Assembly: GCA_023461275.1 (NCBI GenBank)
Contig: JAEYMI010000038.1
Coordinates: 81,071-145,070, forward strand
Length of the DNA: 64,000 bases
DNA from: Actinomycetes bacterium
GTDB lineage: Bacteria; Actinomycetota; Actinomycetes; Mycobacteriales; Mycobacteriaceae
Direction: 5' to 3'
Shown here: positions 9,919 through 18,410 of the stretch, piece by piece
How the letters are laid out: the number at the start of each line of letters is the position of its first letter
Position numbering within the stretch: the first letter of the stretch is position 1
Notes under the pieces: generated by a model
The model's input: the letters and a program-made list of their open reading frames with translations, nothing else
Database searches by the model: none
What the model was told of the DNA's origin: nothing
Position numbers and translations under genes: made by a program

Positions 9919-10674
9919 GTGACTACCGATCCGCTGGCGCCACTGATCGACCTGCCCGGGGTACGTGAGGCGGCCGACGAAGCGCGTGATGCGCTGGCCG
10001 CCGTTCACCGTCATCCTGCCAATCTGCGCGGCTGGGATAAGACGGCCACCGAGGCGTCGTGGCGTGCGGGGCGGTCGTCGGCGGCGATCGACGGTGGCAG
10101 CGTCGAACTGCGCCGGGACGGCGACTTCGACGATCCGGTGCTGGCCGGGGCGATGCGCGTTGCGCAAGCCCTCGACGGATCGGCCGCCGATCAGTTGACC
10201 GCGGTGTTCCGCCGGGCCCCGGCGCAGGCCTTCGCCCGGCTGCACATGCTCGCCGCCAGCGACCTCGTCGACGATCCCGACGAGCTCGGCCGGCCACGCT
10301 CGGGACCCGATGTCGGGTCCCGGCTGGATCTGCTCGCACAGCTCATCACCGGTGCGACGTCGGCGCCCGCGCCGGTCCTCGCGGCCGTGGTGCACGGCGA
10401 ATTGCTCTCGGTGGCAGCGTTTTCCACCGCGAACGGAGTGGTTGCACGTGGTTCGGCCCGGCTGGTGACGTTGGCGTCGGGGCTCGACCCGCATGGCCTG
10501 GGAGTCCCGGAAGTGCACTGGCTCAAACGATCCGACGACTACCGACGCCTCGCCGCGGGGTTCTCGTCCGGTACGCCCGAGGGCTTGGCGGAGTGGATCA
10601 TCTTCTGCTGCGCTGCACTGACTTCGGGTGCGGCAGAAGCGAAGTCGATTGCCGACGCCGCTCGGGCGGGCTGA
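9919..10674 (+). CDS. Rv3662c-like protein, possibly a degenerate Fic-type fold
   Basis: A 251-residue protein starting at GTG 9919. RAGRSSAAIDGG recalls the SSxIEG start of Fic proteins, and VLAAVVHGELLSVAAFSTANGVVARGSARL lies where Fic proteins carry HPFxDGNGRxGR. The catalytic HPF-GNGR residues are not preserved, so AMP transfer is unlikely. The position after acs matches Rv3662c. Any Fic link is my inference from pattern. It is followed by the candidate Ms1 RNA on the opposite strand. Confidence 0.65.
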   Translation: MTTDPLAPLIDLPGVREAADEARDALAAVHRHPANLRGWDKTATEASWRAGRSSAAIDGGSVELRRDGDFDDPVLAGAMRVAQALDGSAADQLTAVFRRAPAQAFARLHMLAASDLVDDPDELGRPRSGPDVGSRLDLLAQLITGATSAPAPVLAAVVHGELLSVAAFSTANGVVARGSARLVTLASGLDPHGLGVPEVHWLKRSDDYRRLAAGFSSGTPEGLAEWIIFCCAALTSGAAEAKSIADAARAG

Positions 10675-10807
10675 GAGCAATCCTGCCCCGTCGCGTCTGC
10701 TGGTCGGAAATGCGCCCGGGTGCGGGTAGCGGTTGACGTGGTGGTTGTGGTGTCGCGCTGGTGGGCGCTTTTCCGACGCCAGAAACTCCGACGCCGGACA
10801 TAGCACT

Positions 10808-11124
10808 GCGGGCGGCCGATCATCTTTCGATGGTCGCCGCCCGCGTAGCACGGGCCCAAGTTACCAAGCGTGCTCGGTGGGTTGTGTTAGCCGCCTCGGC
10901 GAGGGATCGTGCCTGACATTCGGTCACGTTTCGAATGGGACAGGCGCTCCGAATGAGGGCCGTCAAGTGATCGTACGCATCAGTCACAATGTCGCAGGCG
11001 CACAACGCTTTTGCCATATGCGGCGCGCTCCGCGTGGGTGCTTGCCGCCCGTGCTGGGAAGTGCTCGGCTGGGGATTCGATCCTTCTCTTCCGGGTCGAA
11101 CGTTGCCTTCCGAGGTTTTCCGTA
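10808..11124 (-). ncRNA. Candidate Ms1-type small RNA (RNA polymerase-binding)
   Basis: The stretch 10675-11203 has no convincing gene. On the minus strand it carries a promoter (11131-11159) and, about 315 nt later, a stable hairpin with perfect 9-bp outer arms (GCGGGCGGC 10808-10816, complement 10836-10844) extended by a seven-pair inner stem with one mismatch. In mycobacteria the roughly 300-nt Ms1 RNA (MTS2823), which binds core RNA polymerase, is encoded beside Rv3662c and antisense to it. Position, strand and length all agree. The 5' end is inferred from the promoter. A 107-codon minus-strand ORF inside the region is taken as spurious. Confidence 0.6.
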
Positions 11125-11130
11125 TCTCTG

Positions 11131-11159
11131 TTTCTACACCCACTTCCCAGAGACATCAA
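11131..11159 (-). promoter_or_regulatory. Promoter of the candidate Ms1 RNA
   Basis: On the minus strand TTGATG (11159-11154) and TAGAAA (11136-11131) are separated by exactly 17 bp, a good SigA-type arrangement, and predict a start near 11124. No plausible protein start follows. Confidence 0.5.
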
Positions 11160-11203
11160 GGGGTCTGGCGCAACAACTTTCGAGCCGTGTCGTCGTGCCG
11201 CGT

Positions 11204-11863
11204 TCATCGGCATGCACCCCACATCCCCACCCCGCGTTGTTGTGCCGAGGACTGCGTCTCGGCCAGGAACTGATAGTGAGTTACGTTGGGCCACACTCGA
11301 ATTGCTTCGCCGTCGCCGGCCGCAACCAGCTCGTACTCGACGAAGCGACCGTCGGCGGTCCAGAGATTGAACAGGCGCCGGCCGTAGTCATCCCAGGAAT
11401 CCCGGTCCGGCGCTGCCCAGAAGCGCGAACCGGTCGGGAGTATCTGCATCAGGTGATCACGTGCCTGCTCCGCCCAGCACTGCTTCTTGTCGCGTTCGGG
11501 CGTGTTCACGCCGACGAGCCGAATCCTGATCGGCCGGTCGGTGGTGACGACCTGGTTGGGGCTGACCATCCTCGCCTGTACGGTGTCGCCGTCGTAGGTG
11601 TAGGTGAGCACCATCTCGAAGGCGTCGGCCGGCCTGGTGGGGATCTGGGCGGGAGCGCCGGGCGCTGTAGCCGTCGCCGCGGCAGTGGCGGCTGAGGTGC
11701 CGGCCGGGGGTCTCGTCGTGGAAATGCGTCCGGTGGTGGGGGTGGCGCCGGTGCCGGGGCCCGATTCGTCGTCGCTATGGAAGTTCGGAGCGACAAACCA
11801 GACGAATGTGACGACGGACACGGCAATCGCCACTCCGATCAAGAGCTTCGCAGCGCGCCGCAT
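11204..11863 (-). CDS. Secreted or anchored staphylococcal-nuclease-like thermonuclease
   Basis: About 219 residues. An N-terminal hydrophobic segment (LLIGVAIAVSVVTFVWFVA) is a signal or anchor, followed by a Thr/Pro/Ala-rich linker and an SNase domain. Active-site residues are visible: Asp in TYDGDTVQARM, Arg and Glu in RIRLVGVNTPE, and the second Arg in DDYGRRLFNLW. A Cys pair (KKQCWAEQ and the terminal GACR) may be disulphide-bonded. ATG at 11863 is preferred because it puts the membrane segment at the N-terminus; GTG at 11881 is an alternative. Confidence 0.88.
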   Translation of the reverse strand: MRRAAKLLIGVAIAVSVVTFVWFVAPNFHSDDESGPGTGATPTTGRISTTRPPAGTSAATAAATATAPGAPAQIPTRPADAFEMVLTYTYDGDTVQARMVSPNQVVTTDRPIRIRLVGVNTPERDKKQCWAEQARDHLMQILPTGSRFWAAPDRDSWDDYGRRLFNLWTADGRFVEYELVAAGDGEAIRVWPNVTHYQFLAETQSSAQQRGVGMWGACR

Positions 11864-12065
11864 AGGGCGATGATTCCTCACCGGTCGTGACCAACGGCGG
11901 ACCGTTAGATAACAAAAGTGACACAGGACACAGACCGAGTGCTTGTTCTGTCCGGTCTGACAGGGGGAGTCCAGCCCCATCGACAAGCGCTACTTGTGGT
12001 ACTCCCGAGTAACAAAACCGCTGGTAACGATATGGAAACGCGCCACAGATTCTCCATTTCCAGGG

Positions 12066-12095
12066 TTGCATCACTCAGAAATCCGTGTGTATAGT
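12066..12095 (+). promoter_or_regulatory. SigA-type promoter
   Basis: TTGCAT (12066-12071) and TATAGT (12090-12095) are separated by 18 bp in an AT-rich stretch. The predicted start near 12102 leads straight into the hairpin array. Confidence 0.55.
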
Positions 12096-12101
12096 TCTAG
12101 T

Positions 12102-12190
12102 TACCCGGTTCACACCGGTGCCTTTCAGCCCGACCCCCCGGGGCTGAAACGCGACGACCCCGGCCTCCTCCCCCCCTGGCCGGGGTCGTC
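12102..12190 (+). ncRNA. Candidate structured short RNA or attenuated leader
   Basis: Downstream of the promoter lie a small CCGG-TTCACA-CCGG stem, a hairpin with perfect 9-bp arms (TTTCAGCCC 12123-12131 / 12141-12149) and a terminator-like hairpin with perfect 13-bp arms (GACGACCCCGGCC 12153-12165 / 12178-12190). It reads either as an independent RNA of about 90 nt or as the 5' leader of the lipase gene at 12334 with premature termination. No ORF is seen. Confidence 0.45.
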
Positions 12191-12273
12191 CTCTATCTTG
12201 GGCTAGGTTGCTGCAAAGCGTGACCGGATTCACCGGAGGATTTTCACGGTGATGTCGCCACATCGCTCAGCAA

Positions 12274-12305
12274 TGCTCGTCGGTATTCGTGCTCGTCGGT
12301 ATTCG
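12274..12305. repeat. Two tandem 16-bp repeats upstream of the lipase gene
   Basis: TGCTCGTCGGTATTCG is repeated without a gap at 12274-12289 and 12290-12305, ending 28 bp before the lipase start. It may be a recent duplication or a binding site. Confidence 0.7.
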
Positions 12306-12333
12306 TGCTTTGACGAATCAAATGGGGTGGGCC

Positions 12334-13287
12334 ATGTCACGAAGTCATAGTTTTCGGGTCTGGATCGGACTAGTCGCAGCGTTCAGCGCTCTGTTCGCAT
12401 CATTGACGACGGGCGCGCCGGCGTCGGCTCGACCACTCGCCGAGCCATATGACTTCTTCTCCGGTATCCCCGCCGAACTCTCCCATCCCGGCGGCTCGCT
12501 TCCGGGTACCAACAACTTCTCGTGCCGGCCGGGCGTCGCCCACCCGCGGCCGATCATCCTGGTGCACGGCACCGGCGGCTCGCGGCAGACCAACTGGGGA
12601 ACCTACGCCCCGGTGCTCGCCAACCGCGGCTACTGCGTCTTCGCGCTGACCTACGGTGCGTTGCCCGGTGCATGGCCGCTGTCGGCGATCGGCGGAATGG
12701 GCAGAATCGAAAGCAGCGCAATGCAATTGGCGCGTTTTGTGGACCAGGTCCGGGCGGCCACCGGCGCGCGCACGGTGGATATCGTCGGCCACTCGCAGGG
12801 CACCTTCATGGCTGCCTACTACCTCAAGGGACTGGGCGGCGCGGCCAAGGTGACCAACTACGTGTCGCTGGCGCCGCTGTGGCGCGGCAGCAACGCGGTC
12901 GGCACCGACGGCCTACCGCCGGTCTATCGACAACTCCTCAACGACGGAGAGCTGCCGGTGTGCGCGGCGTGCGGGCAGCAGGCGCCCGACTCGCCGATCG
13001 GAAAGGTCGTCTGGCGCGGCGGCAGCCCCTACGTCGACGAAGTGCAGTACACCAACATCTCCACGCGCTACGACCAGCTGGTGGTGCCCTACACCAGCGG
13101 TCAGGTCGCCGGCCGTCGCGGACAGCACGTCACCAACATCGTCGTGCAGGACCGCTGCGCGGCCGACCACAGCGACCACCTGGCGATCGCCGGGTCACGA
13201 CGCGCGGCCTACCTGGTGCTCAATGCGCTCGACCCGCAGCATCGAGTTCGCGTCCCGTGCGAGAGCGTGTCGCCGGCCGCAGGCTGA
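12334..13287 (+). CDS. Secreted lipase/esterase (lipase class 2 type)
   Basis: A 317-residue precursor. A signal peptide (MSRSHSFRVWIGLVAAFSALFASLTTGAPASA, cleavage likely before RPLAEP) is followed by an alpha/beta hydrolase core. The oxyanion motif is PIILVHGTGGS, the nucleophile Ser lies in DIVGHSQGTFMA, and the catalytic His is probably in CAADHSDHLAI. Cys in FSCRPG, YCVF, CAACGQ and DRCAAD suggest disulphides. ATG at 12334 is preceded by GGGGTGG; ATG at 12322 is an in-frame alternative. It probably hydrolyses acylglycerols outside the cell. Confidence 0.85.
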   Translation: MSRSHSFRVWIGLVAAFSALFASLTTGAPASARPLAEPYDFFSGIPAELSHPGGSLPGTNNFSCRPGVAHPRPIILVHGTGGSRQTNWGTYAPVLANRGYCVFALTYGALPGAWPLSAIGGMGRIESSAMQLARFVDQVRAATGARTVDIVGHSQGTFMAAYYLKGLGGAAKVTNYVSLAPLWRGSNAVGTDGLPPVYRQLLNDGELPVCAACGQQAPDSPIGKVVWRGGSPYVDEVQYTNISTRYDQLVVPYTSGQVAGRRGQHVTNIVVQDRCAADHSDHLAIAGSRRAAYLVLNALDPQHRVRVPCESVSPAAG

Positions 13288-13453
13288 GGGGCTGAGGGGC
13301 TGACGGCTTGGGGTTGAGGGCTTGCGGTTGAGGGCTTGGGGCGACGGACGCTCCCGGACATCCACCCGCCGGCTATCCACAGGCAGCCGGGTTGTCCCCA
13401 GATGGCGGTGGTAGCGGCCGGATCGGCGTTGAGAGCGCCCGGCGGCGGGCACG

Positions 13454-14524
13454 ATGCTGGTCATGCCCGACGAACTACTGGCGTTGATCAGCGCCGACCT
13501 GCAGGACGACGTCGCGCGGTGTGCCGCGGCAGCCGGCTATCGCCTGGTGCTCGGCGACGCGCGGGATTGTCGGCGCGAGTGGCTTCGGGCGCGGGCCGTG
13601 GTTGCCGACCCCGACGCGGTCCGGCGCCTCGTCGAAGTTCATCCACCGCGCCGCGACGGGCTGGTGATCGTCAGCGACCGCGAACCGCCGCCGGACGTGT
13701 GGCGGTGCGCACTGGATCTCGGTGCCGATCACGCGGCGGTCCTCCCGGCGGACGAGTCACGACTCGTCGGATCGCTGAGCGGCTTTCGTACCCCGCGACG
13801 CCATCCCGCGGGCGCGGTCGCGGTGATCGGCGGGCATGGGGGAGCAGGCACGACGACGCTGGCCGCCGCGCTCGCGTTGACTGCGGTGGACCACGGTGAA
13901 CGAGTCCTGCTGCTCGACGTCGACAACCTCGGCGCCGGAATCGATCTGACCCTCGGCATCGAAGACCGGCCGGGCCTGCGGTGGCAAGATCTGTCGCTCG
14001 AATCGGGAACGGTCAGCGGACCGGCACTGCATGAGGCACTCCCGCGAGTCAATGATCGGCTGTCGGTGCTGGCACCGCGGCGCGAGGACACCCGCGCGAT
14101 ACGCGCCGATGCGGTCGCCGCCACCATCGACGCCGGCCGCGCCAACGGCGACGTCGTCATCGTCGACACACCACGCGGTGACCCCGGCATCGCCCGGGTC
14201 GTCGTCGACTCCGTAGACGTGGTCGCGGTGCTCACGTGTGCGACCGTATCCTGTTGTGCAGCAACACGTAACACAGTAAACCGAGTGATCGGCGAGGCCA
14301 CCGATGCGGCGCTGGTGATCCGCGGACCGGCACCGAGCGGTTTGCGTGGCGCCGAGATCGCCGCCACCGTCGGACTTCGGCTGCTCGCGAGCTACCGGAC
14401 CGATGGCCGGATGCCGGCCCGCCTCGATGCCGGTCGCCTGACGGTCCCGGGGCGCAGTTCGCTGGGCAAGGCGGCGGCCGCGCTGTGCCGGCACGTGATC
14501 GTCGGTGATCGGATGGCGTCGTGA
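13454..14524 (+). CDS. ssd: Septum-site-determining/CpaE-like MinD-family ATPase
   Basis: A 356-residue protein. The N-terminal 110 residues resemble a receiver-like domain without the usual phosphorylation pocket. The rest is a ParA/MinD-type P-loop with the deviant Walker A GGHGGAGTTTLAAALA near residue 124 and VLLLDVDNLGAG after it. It matches Rv3660c (Ssd) in position, size and linkage to tadA; CpaE-type proteins localise Tad pilus machines. The start is ATG 13454, or ATG 13463 (MPDELLAL). The 165 bp upstream hold G-rich short repeats but no gene. It overlaps tadA by GTGA. Confidence 0.88.
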   Translation: MLVMPDELLALISADLQDDVARCAAAAGYRLVLGDARDCRREWLRARAVVADPDAVRRLVEVHPPRRDGLVIVSDREPPPDVWRCALDLGADHAAVLPADESRLVGSLSGFRTPRRHPAGAVAVIGGHGGAGTTTLAAALALTAVDHGERVLLLDVDNLGAGIDLTLGIEDRPGLRWQDLSLESGTVSGPALHEALPRVNDRLSVLAPRREDTRAIRADAVAATIDAGRANGDVVIVDTPRGDPGIARVVVDSVDVVAVLTCATVSCCAATRNTVNRVIGEATDAALVIRGPAPSGLRGAEIAATVGLRLLASYRTDGRMPARLDAGRLTVPGRSSLGKAAAALCRHVIVGDRMAS

Positions 14525-15699
14525 CGTCGGAGTTGCACGAGGAGATGCTCGATCGCGTCCGTGACCGCCTGGCCGCCGACGAGGCCGAACCGACGGCGGG
14601 GGTGATCGCCGACGCCATCCGCGCCGAGGCGGGCGGTGTCCTGGGCGACACCGATGTGCTTGCCGCCCTGCGGTTTCTGCAGACCGAGTTGGTCGGTGCG
14701 GGCAAACTCGAGCAGTTGCTGTCGGACCCGGACGTGGCCGACGTTCTGGTCGTCGGCGCGGGCAATGTCTGGGTGGATCGCGGTGCCGGCCTGCAGCGCA
14801 CCGCGATCACCTTCGACGACGAATCCGCCGTCCGGCGCCTCGCGACCCGACTCGCCCTGGGGGCGGGTAAGCGACTCGACGACGCCCAACCCTGGGTCGA
14901 TGGGCAACTCGACGGTGTCGGTCGGCGCGGTCAATCGGTCCGGTTGCACGCGGTGCTGCCGCCGATCGCCGCCGACGGAACCTGCGTCTCCCTGCGCGTA
15001 TTGCGCACGGCCACCATGGATCTGGACAGTCTCATCGGATCAGGTGCGATCCCTGACGACGCGGTCGAGCTACTGCGAACCGTCGTCGAACGACGCCTGG
15101 CCTTCCTGATCGTCGGAGGTACCGGGTCGGGAAAGACGACCCTACTCAATGCGCTGATCGGGACGATGCGCGCCTCCGAGCGAATCGTCTGCGTCGAGGA
15201 TGCGCCCGAGCTGGCCCCCGATCATCCGCATATCGTGCGGCTGGTGGCACGTACCGCGAATGTTGAAGGCGCGGGCGAGGTTCCGGTGCGGACCCTGGTC
15301 CGGCAGGCGCTGCGCATGCGACCCGACCGGATCGTCGTCGGCGAGGTGCGCGGCGCCGAGGTGATCGACCTGCTGACCGCGTTGAACACCGGCCACGATG
15401 GATGTGCCGGTACGCTGCATGCCAACTCGACCTCGGAGGTGCCGGCTCGCATGGAAGCGCTTGCCGCACTGGGCAGTATGGACCGTTCGGCGTTGCACAG
15501 CCAGCTCGCAGCGGCCGTCCACATCGTCCTCGGCGTCAGCCGATCCGGTTCCGGCACCAGGGGATTGGCCGAAATCGGCATGGTGGTGCGTGGCCCGGAT
15601 GGGTTGGTGACCATCCGGCCGGTCTGGATGCGGTCGGTGGGTCGGACCGAGCACTGGCCGGCGTTCGAGGAGATGGTGGCGGCGAGGTCGCTGCGATGA
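14521..15699 (+). CDS. tadA: Tad pilus assembly ATPase TadA/CpaF
   Basis: A 392-residue hexameric secretion ATPase that powers Flp pilus assembly at the inner face of the membrane. It carries Walker A IVGGTGSGKTTLLNALIG near residue 205, the Asp-box region RIVCVEDAPELAPDHPH, the Walker B-like RPDRIVVGEVRGAE and the His-box NTGHDGCAGTLHANS. GTG at 14521 overlaps the ssd stop. The length is usual for CpaF without a long N-terminal extension. Confidence 0.95.
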   Translation: MTSELHEEMLDRVRDRLAADEAEPTAGVIADAIRAEAGGVLGDTDVLAALRFLQTELVGAGKLEQLLSDPDVADVLVVGAGNVWVDRGAGLQRTAITFDDESAVRRLATRLALGAGKRLDDAQPWVDGQLDGVGRRGQSVRLHAVLPPIAADGTCVSLRVLRTATMDLDSLIGSGAIPDDAVELLRTVVERRLAFLIVGGTGSGKTTLLNALIGTMRASERIVCVEDAPELAPDHPHIVRLVARTANVEGAGEVPVRTLVRQALRMRPDRIVVGEVRGAEVIDLLTALNTGHDGCAGTLHANSTSEVPARMEALAALGSMDRSALHSQLAAAVHIVLGVSRSGSGTRGLAEIGMVVRGPDGLVTIRPVWMRSVGRTEHWPAFEEMVAARSLR

Positions 15700-16517
15700 T
15701 GCTGGTGACTGCCCCGTTGTTCGCGACGGCGTTGGCGGTACTGCTCTGGCCGGCGTCGCGCGCGGAGTTCCGCCTCGGTGAGCTGAAACGATCCGTGTCG
15801 TTGGGGCTGACGGGTGGTGGCGGACGGCGGACGTGGTGGATCGGATTCGCGCTTCCGGCAGCGCTATTCGTGGTCCTCGGGTGGTCGGCGGCTGTGGTGT
15901 CGGCGATGGTTGGGGCGTTGGTGCTGCGCGCGGTACGACGCCGTCGGGCTGAGCGTGCCGCCGACGCGCACACCGCAGACCTGCTGACCGCGTTGTCGGT
16001 GATGATCGCTGAACTCGAGGTCGGGGCGCCGCCGCCGCGGGCGTGTGCGGTGGCGGCCGAGGAGGTCCGACGACGACGCGGGGCCGACGCCGAGATCGCC
16101 CGGAAACTGGCCGCGATGGCCGGGCGGGCCGAGCTCGGCGGCCGGGTGTGGGCATCGGAGCCCGCTGCGTCATCGTCGGTGATGTCGTGGGAGCGGATCG
16201 GGGTGGCGTGGCAGACGTCGGATTCCTATGGGCTGCCGATGGTGGAGTTGATGCGTTCGCTTCGGTCAGATGTGTTGTCCCGAAGGCAGTTTCGTGACCG
16301 TACGCGAGCCGGTCTGGCCGGTCCGCGGGCGACCGCCACCGTACTGGCCGGGTTGCCGATCCTTGGGATCGCGCTCGGGCAGGGGATCGGCGCGCATCCG
16401 TTGACCGTCCTCTTCTCGCCGGGACTCGGCGGGATTTTGTTCGTCGTCGGAACCGGGCTCGCGGCGGCCGGATTGCTGTGGTCGCAACGCATCACCGACA
16501 AGGTGCTGACCGGATGA
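15696..16517 (+). CDS. tadB: Tad pilus inner-membrane platform protein TadB
   Basis: A 273-residue membrane protein starting ATG 15696, overlapping the tadA stop by ATGA. N-terminal hydrophobic segments (LVTAPLFATALAVLLW and ALPAALFVVLGWSAAVVSAMVGALVL) precede a cytoplasmic T2SSF domain (ADLLTALSVMIAELEVGAPPPRACAVAAEEV) and two C-terminal helices. It matches Rv3658c in order. Confidence 0.88.
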   Translation: MMLVTAPLFATALAVLLWPASRAEFRLGELKRSVSLGLTGGGGRRTWWIGFALPAALFVVLGWSAAVVSAMVGALVLRAVRRRRAERAADAHTADLLTALSVMIAELEVGAPPPRACAVAAEEVRRRRGADAEIARKLAAMAGRAELGGRVWASEPAASSSVMSWERIGVAWQTSDSYGLPMVELMRSLRSDVLSRRQFRDRTRAGLAGPRATATVLAGLPILGIALGQGIGAHPLTVLFSPGLGGILFVVGTGLAAAGLLWSQRITDKVLTG

Positions 16518-16542
16518 ACGCGGCGAAGATAAGCGGGGCCGG

Positions 16543-17121
16543 ATGAGCGCGGCCATGGTGCTGGTCGGGCTGGCGGTGGTGTTGCTGACCTGGCCACCAC
16601 CGCGGTGGCGGCTGAACCGTCTGAGTGTGGGGTTATCGGATGACCGATCGTCGGACCAGCAGGCTGCGTCGTCGGCCGACGATCCGCTGTCAGTGGCGGC
16701 AATGCTCGACGTCTTCGCCGTGTGTTTACGTGCCGGACTGCCGGTGGCCTCGGCCGTCGGAGCTGTGATCGATTCGGCGCCGGCAGATCTGCGTGGTCAG
16801 CTGCTACGCACAGCCGACCTGCTGACTCTTGGCGCCGACCCCGAACATGCCTGGGCCACAACGGAGTCCGATACCGTCTTCGACCAACTCGCGACTCTGG
16901 CCCGACGATCGGCGCGCGCCGGATCGTCATTGGCCGGCGGCGTCGCCGAGCTCGCCGACGATACGCGCCAACGCGCACAGGATGATGCGGTCGCGGCAGC
17001 TGAACGCGCCGGGGTCGCGATCAGCGGACCGCTCGGCCTGTGCTTTCTGCCCGCTTTCGTCTGCCTCGGCATCGTGCCGGTGGTGATCGGATTGGCCGGC
17101 AACGCACTTGGCGGCCTCTGA
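16543..17121 (+). CDS. tadC: Tad pilus inner-membrane platform protein TadC
   Basis: A 192-residue T2SSF-type protein: an N-terminal helix (AAMVLVGLAVVLLTWPP), a cytoplasmic part (VAAMLDVFAVCLRAGLPVASAVGAVIDSAP) and a C-terminal membrane hairpin (LCFLPAFVCLGIVPVVIGLAG). It lies 25 bp after tadB. In M. tuberculosis flp follows immediately; here three unrelated genes intervene before flp at 19654. Confidence 0.88.
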   Translation: MSAAMVLVGLAVVLLTWPPPRWRLNRLSVGLSDDRSSDQQAASSADDPLSVAAMLDVFAVCLRAGLPVASAVGAVIDSAPADLRGQLLRTADLLTLGADPEHAWATTESDTVFDQLATLARRSARAGSSLAGGVAELADDTRQRAQDDAVAAAERAGVAISGPLGLCFLPAFVCLGIVPVVIGLAGNALGGL

Positions 17122-17181
17122 CGTCGCTGGGGGTAATGCTGGGCGTGGATTTGGTACAGCTCGGCGCTGACTGAGCGCGCG

Positions 17182-17757
17182 TCAGGGCAGCGCCCGTCGT
17201 GAGTACTCCTCGATGACGACGCCGGACTGAAATTTCCGATGACCGTTCGGCGTGAACTGTGTTGTCGACGCGTGGTGGTTGCCGAAGAGTGCGATGCCCG
17301 AACCGAAGACGATCGGGTGCCGCTTGAGCACCAGACGATCGATCTCGGGTAGCAGCGTGCCCGCGAGCTGTCCCCCACCGCACAGCCAGATGTCGAGTCC
17401 CGGTTGCCCTTTGAGTAGCTGAACGGAGGTGAGTGGGTCGGCGGTCGGCTCGATCTCAGGGTCGAGTTCTCGGGCCTGCCGCGTCGCGACCACCTGCCGC
17501 AGATGTGGGTACGGGCTCGCGATGCCGGCGTCGAGCGCCGGAATCATGGTGTTCCAACCCATGACCACCGTGTCGAAACGAGTGCCCGGTGGTTCGATTC
17601 CGAGCGCGGTGAGTGCGTGCACCGGGAGGGCGTCGGCGTAGTCGCCGAGGATCGCTGATGAGTGATCACCGTCGGCGATGAACGCGTCAAAGCCTCCTTC
17701 TGGGTCGGCGATGAAGCCGTCAAGGCTGACGGCGACGTAGTAGACGAGCTCTCGCAT
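17182..17757 (-). CDS. Dihydrofolate-reductase-like (RibD C-terminal) protein
   Basis: A 191-residue protein of the RibD C-terminal/DHFR-like fold, with the opening MRELVYYVAVSLDGFIADPEGGFDAF, the central DTVVMGWNTMIPAL and the late DIWLCGGGQLAGTLLPEIDRLVLKRHPIVFG. These proteins use NADPH, but the substrate is unknown for this stand-alone subfamily. It is transcribed away from the TetR gene at 17835, and the double operator in between makes it the likely repressor target. Confidence 0.85.
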   Translation of the reverse strand: MRELVYYVAVSLDGFIADPEGGFDAFIADGDHSSAILGDYADALPVHALTALGIEPPGTRFDTVVMGWNTMIPALDAGIASPYPHLRQVVATRQARELDPEIEPTADPLTSVQLLKGQPGLDIWLCGGGQLAGTLLPEIDRLVLKRHPIVFGSGIALFGNHHASTTQFTPNGHRKFQSGVVIEEYSRRALP

Positions 17758-17775
17758 GCGGGACTCCCTCCATTA

Positions 17776-17818
17776 ACCACGACATCTGTCGTGATTAATG
17801 TACGACAGATGTCGTGGT
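17776..17818. promoter_or_regulatory. Double TetR-type operator
   Basis: Perfect 17-bp inverted arms (ACCACGACATCTGTCGT 17776-17792, complement 17802-17818) flank 9 bp. Each arm is itself near-palindromic (ACGACA-TC-TGTCGT and ACGACA-GA-TGTCGT), so two repressor dimers could bind. It occupies the 77-bp gap between the divergent RibD-like and tetR genes. Confidence 0.85.
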
Positions 17819-17834
17819 ATTGCTAGAGTGAGGC

Positions 17835-18401
17835 ATGGCTCGCAACGATGAACGACGTTCCGCGCTCGCCGACGCCGGAATCCGTGTGCTCGCAGAAGAA
17901 GGCGCGCGCGGGCTCACTCATCGCGCTGTCGATGCAGCGGCAGGCACGCCGCGCGGCACGTCGTCGAACTACTTCGCGACCCGCGACGATCTCATCGCAG
18001 CGCTGGTGTCGCGGATCGAGGAGCGCCTCACGCCGAACGCGGAAACACTTGCGTCACTGGCAGATCGGGTACCGGATCGTGCGCTGTTCGCCGATTACAT
18101 CCGGGATGTGGTGCGGCGATTGAGTGCGGATCGCGAGGTGACACTCGCCTTGTTCGAACTGCGACTCGAGGCGTCGAGAAAGCCGGCGGTCGCAGAGGCG
18201 CTCGGTGCCTGGCGTCGACGGACATTCGCCGACGACGTCGCGTTCAATAAGACTGCTGGTCTACCGGGCGGACGCGCCGAACTGGCGATGTTCCACTACG
18301 CGATCGACGGGCTGATCCTGGACCGGCTCACGGTGTCCATCGATCCGGAAGTGTCGACCGACGAGGTCGTCGACGATCTGGTGAACCGAATCCTGCGATG
18401 A
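17835..18401 (+). CDS. TetR-family repressor
   Basis: A 188-residue regulator with an N-terminal helix-turn-helix (ALADAGIRVLAEEGARGLTHRAVDAAAGTPRGTSSNYFATRDDLIAAL, residues 10-57) and a variable ligand-binding C-terminus. It is divergent from the RibD-like gene across the double palindrome, so autoregulation plus repression of that gene is likely. The inducer is unknown. Confidence 0.88.
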   Translation: MARNDERRSALADAGIRVLAEEGARGLTHRAVDAAAGTPRGTSSNYFATRDDLIAALVSRIEERLTPNAETLASLADRVPDRALFADYIRDVVRRLSADREVTLALFELRLEASRKPAVAEALGAWRRRTFADDVAFNKTAGLPGGRAELAMFHYAIDGLILDRLTVSIDPEVSTDEVVDDLVNRILR

Positions 18402-18410
18402 CGGGTCTGA

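Noticed and set aside
11060..11095. T-arm-like GGATCGAATCCCC stretch suggesting a tRNA
   Set aside because: No matching acceptor, D or anticodon stems on either strand.
10820..11143. Minus-strand 107-codon ORF (MGVETEIRKTSEG onward)
   Set aside because: It overlaps the terminal hairpin and promoter of the candidate Ms1 RNA, resembles no protein I know, and its start lies inside the predicted promoter.
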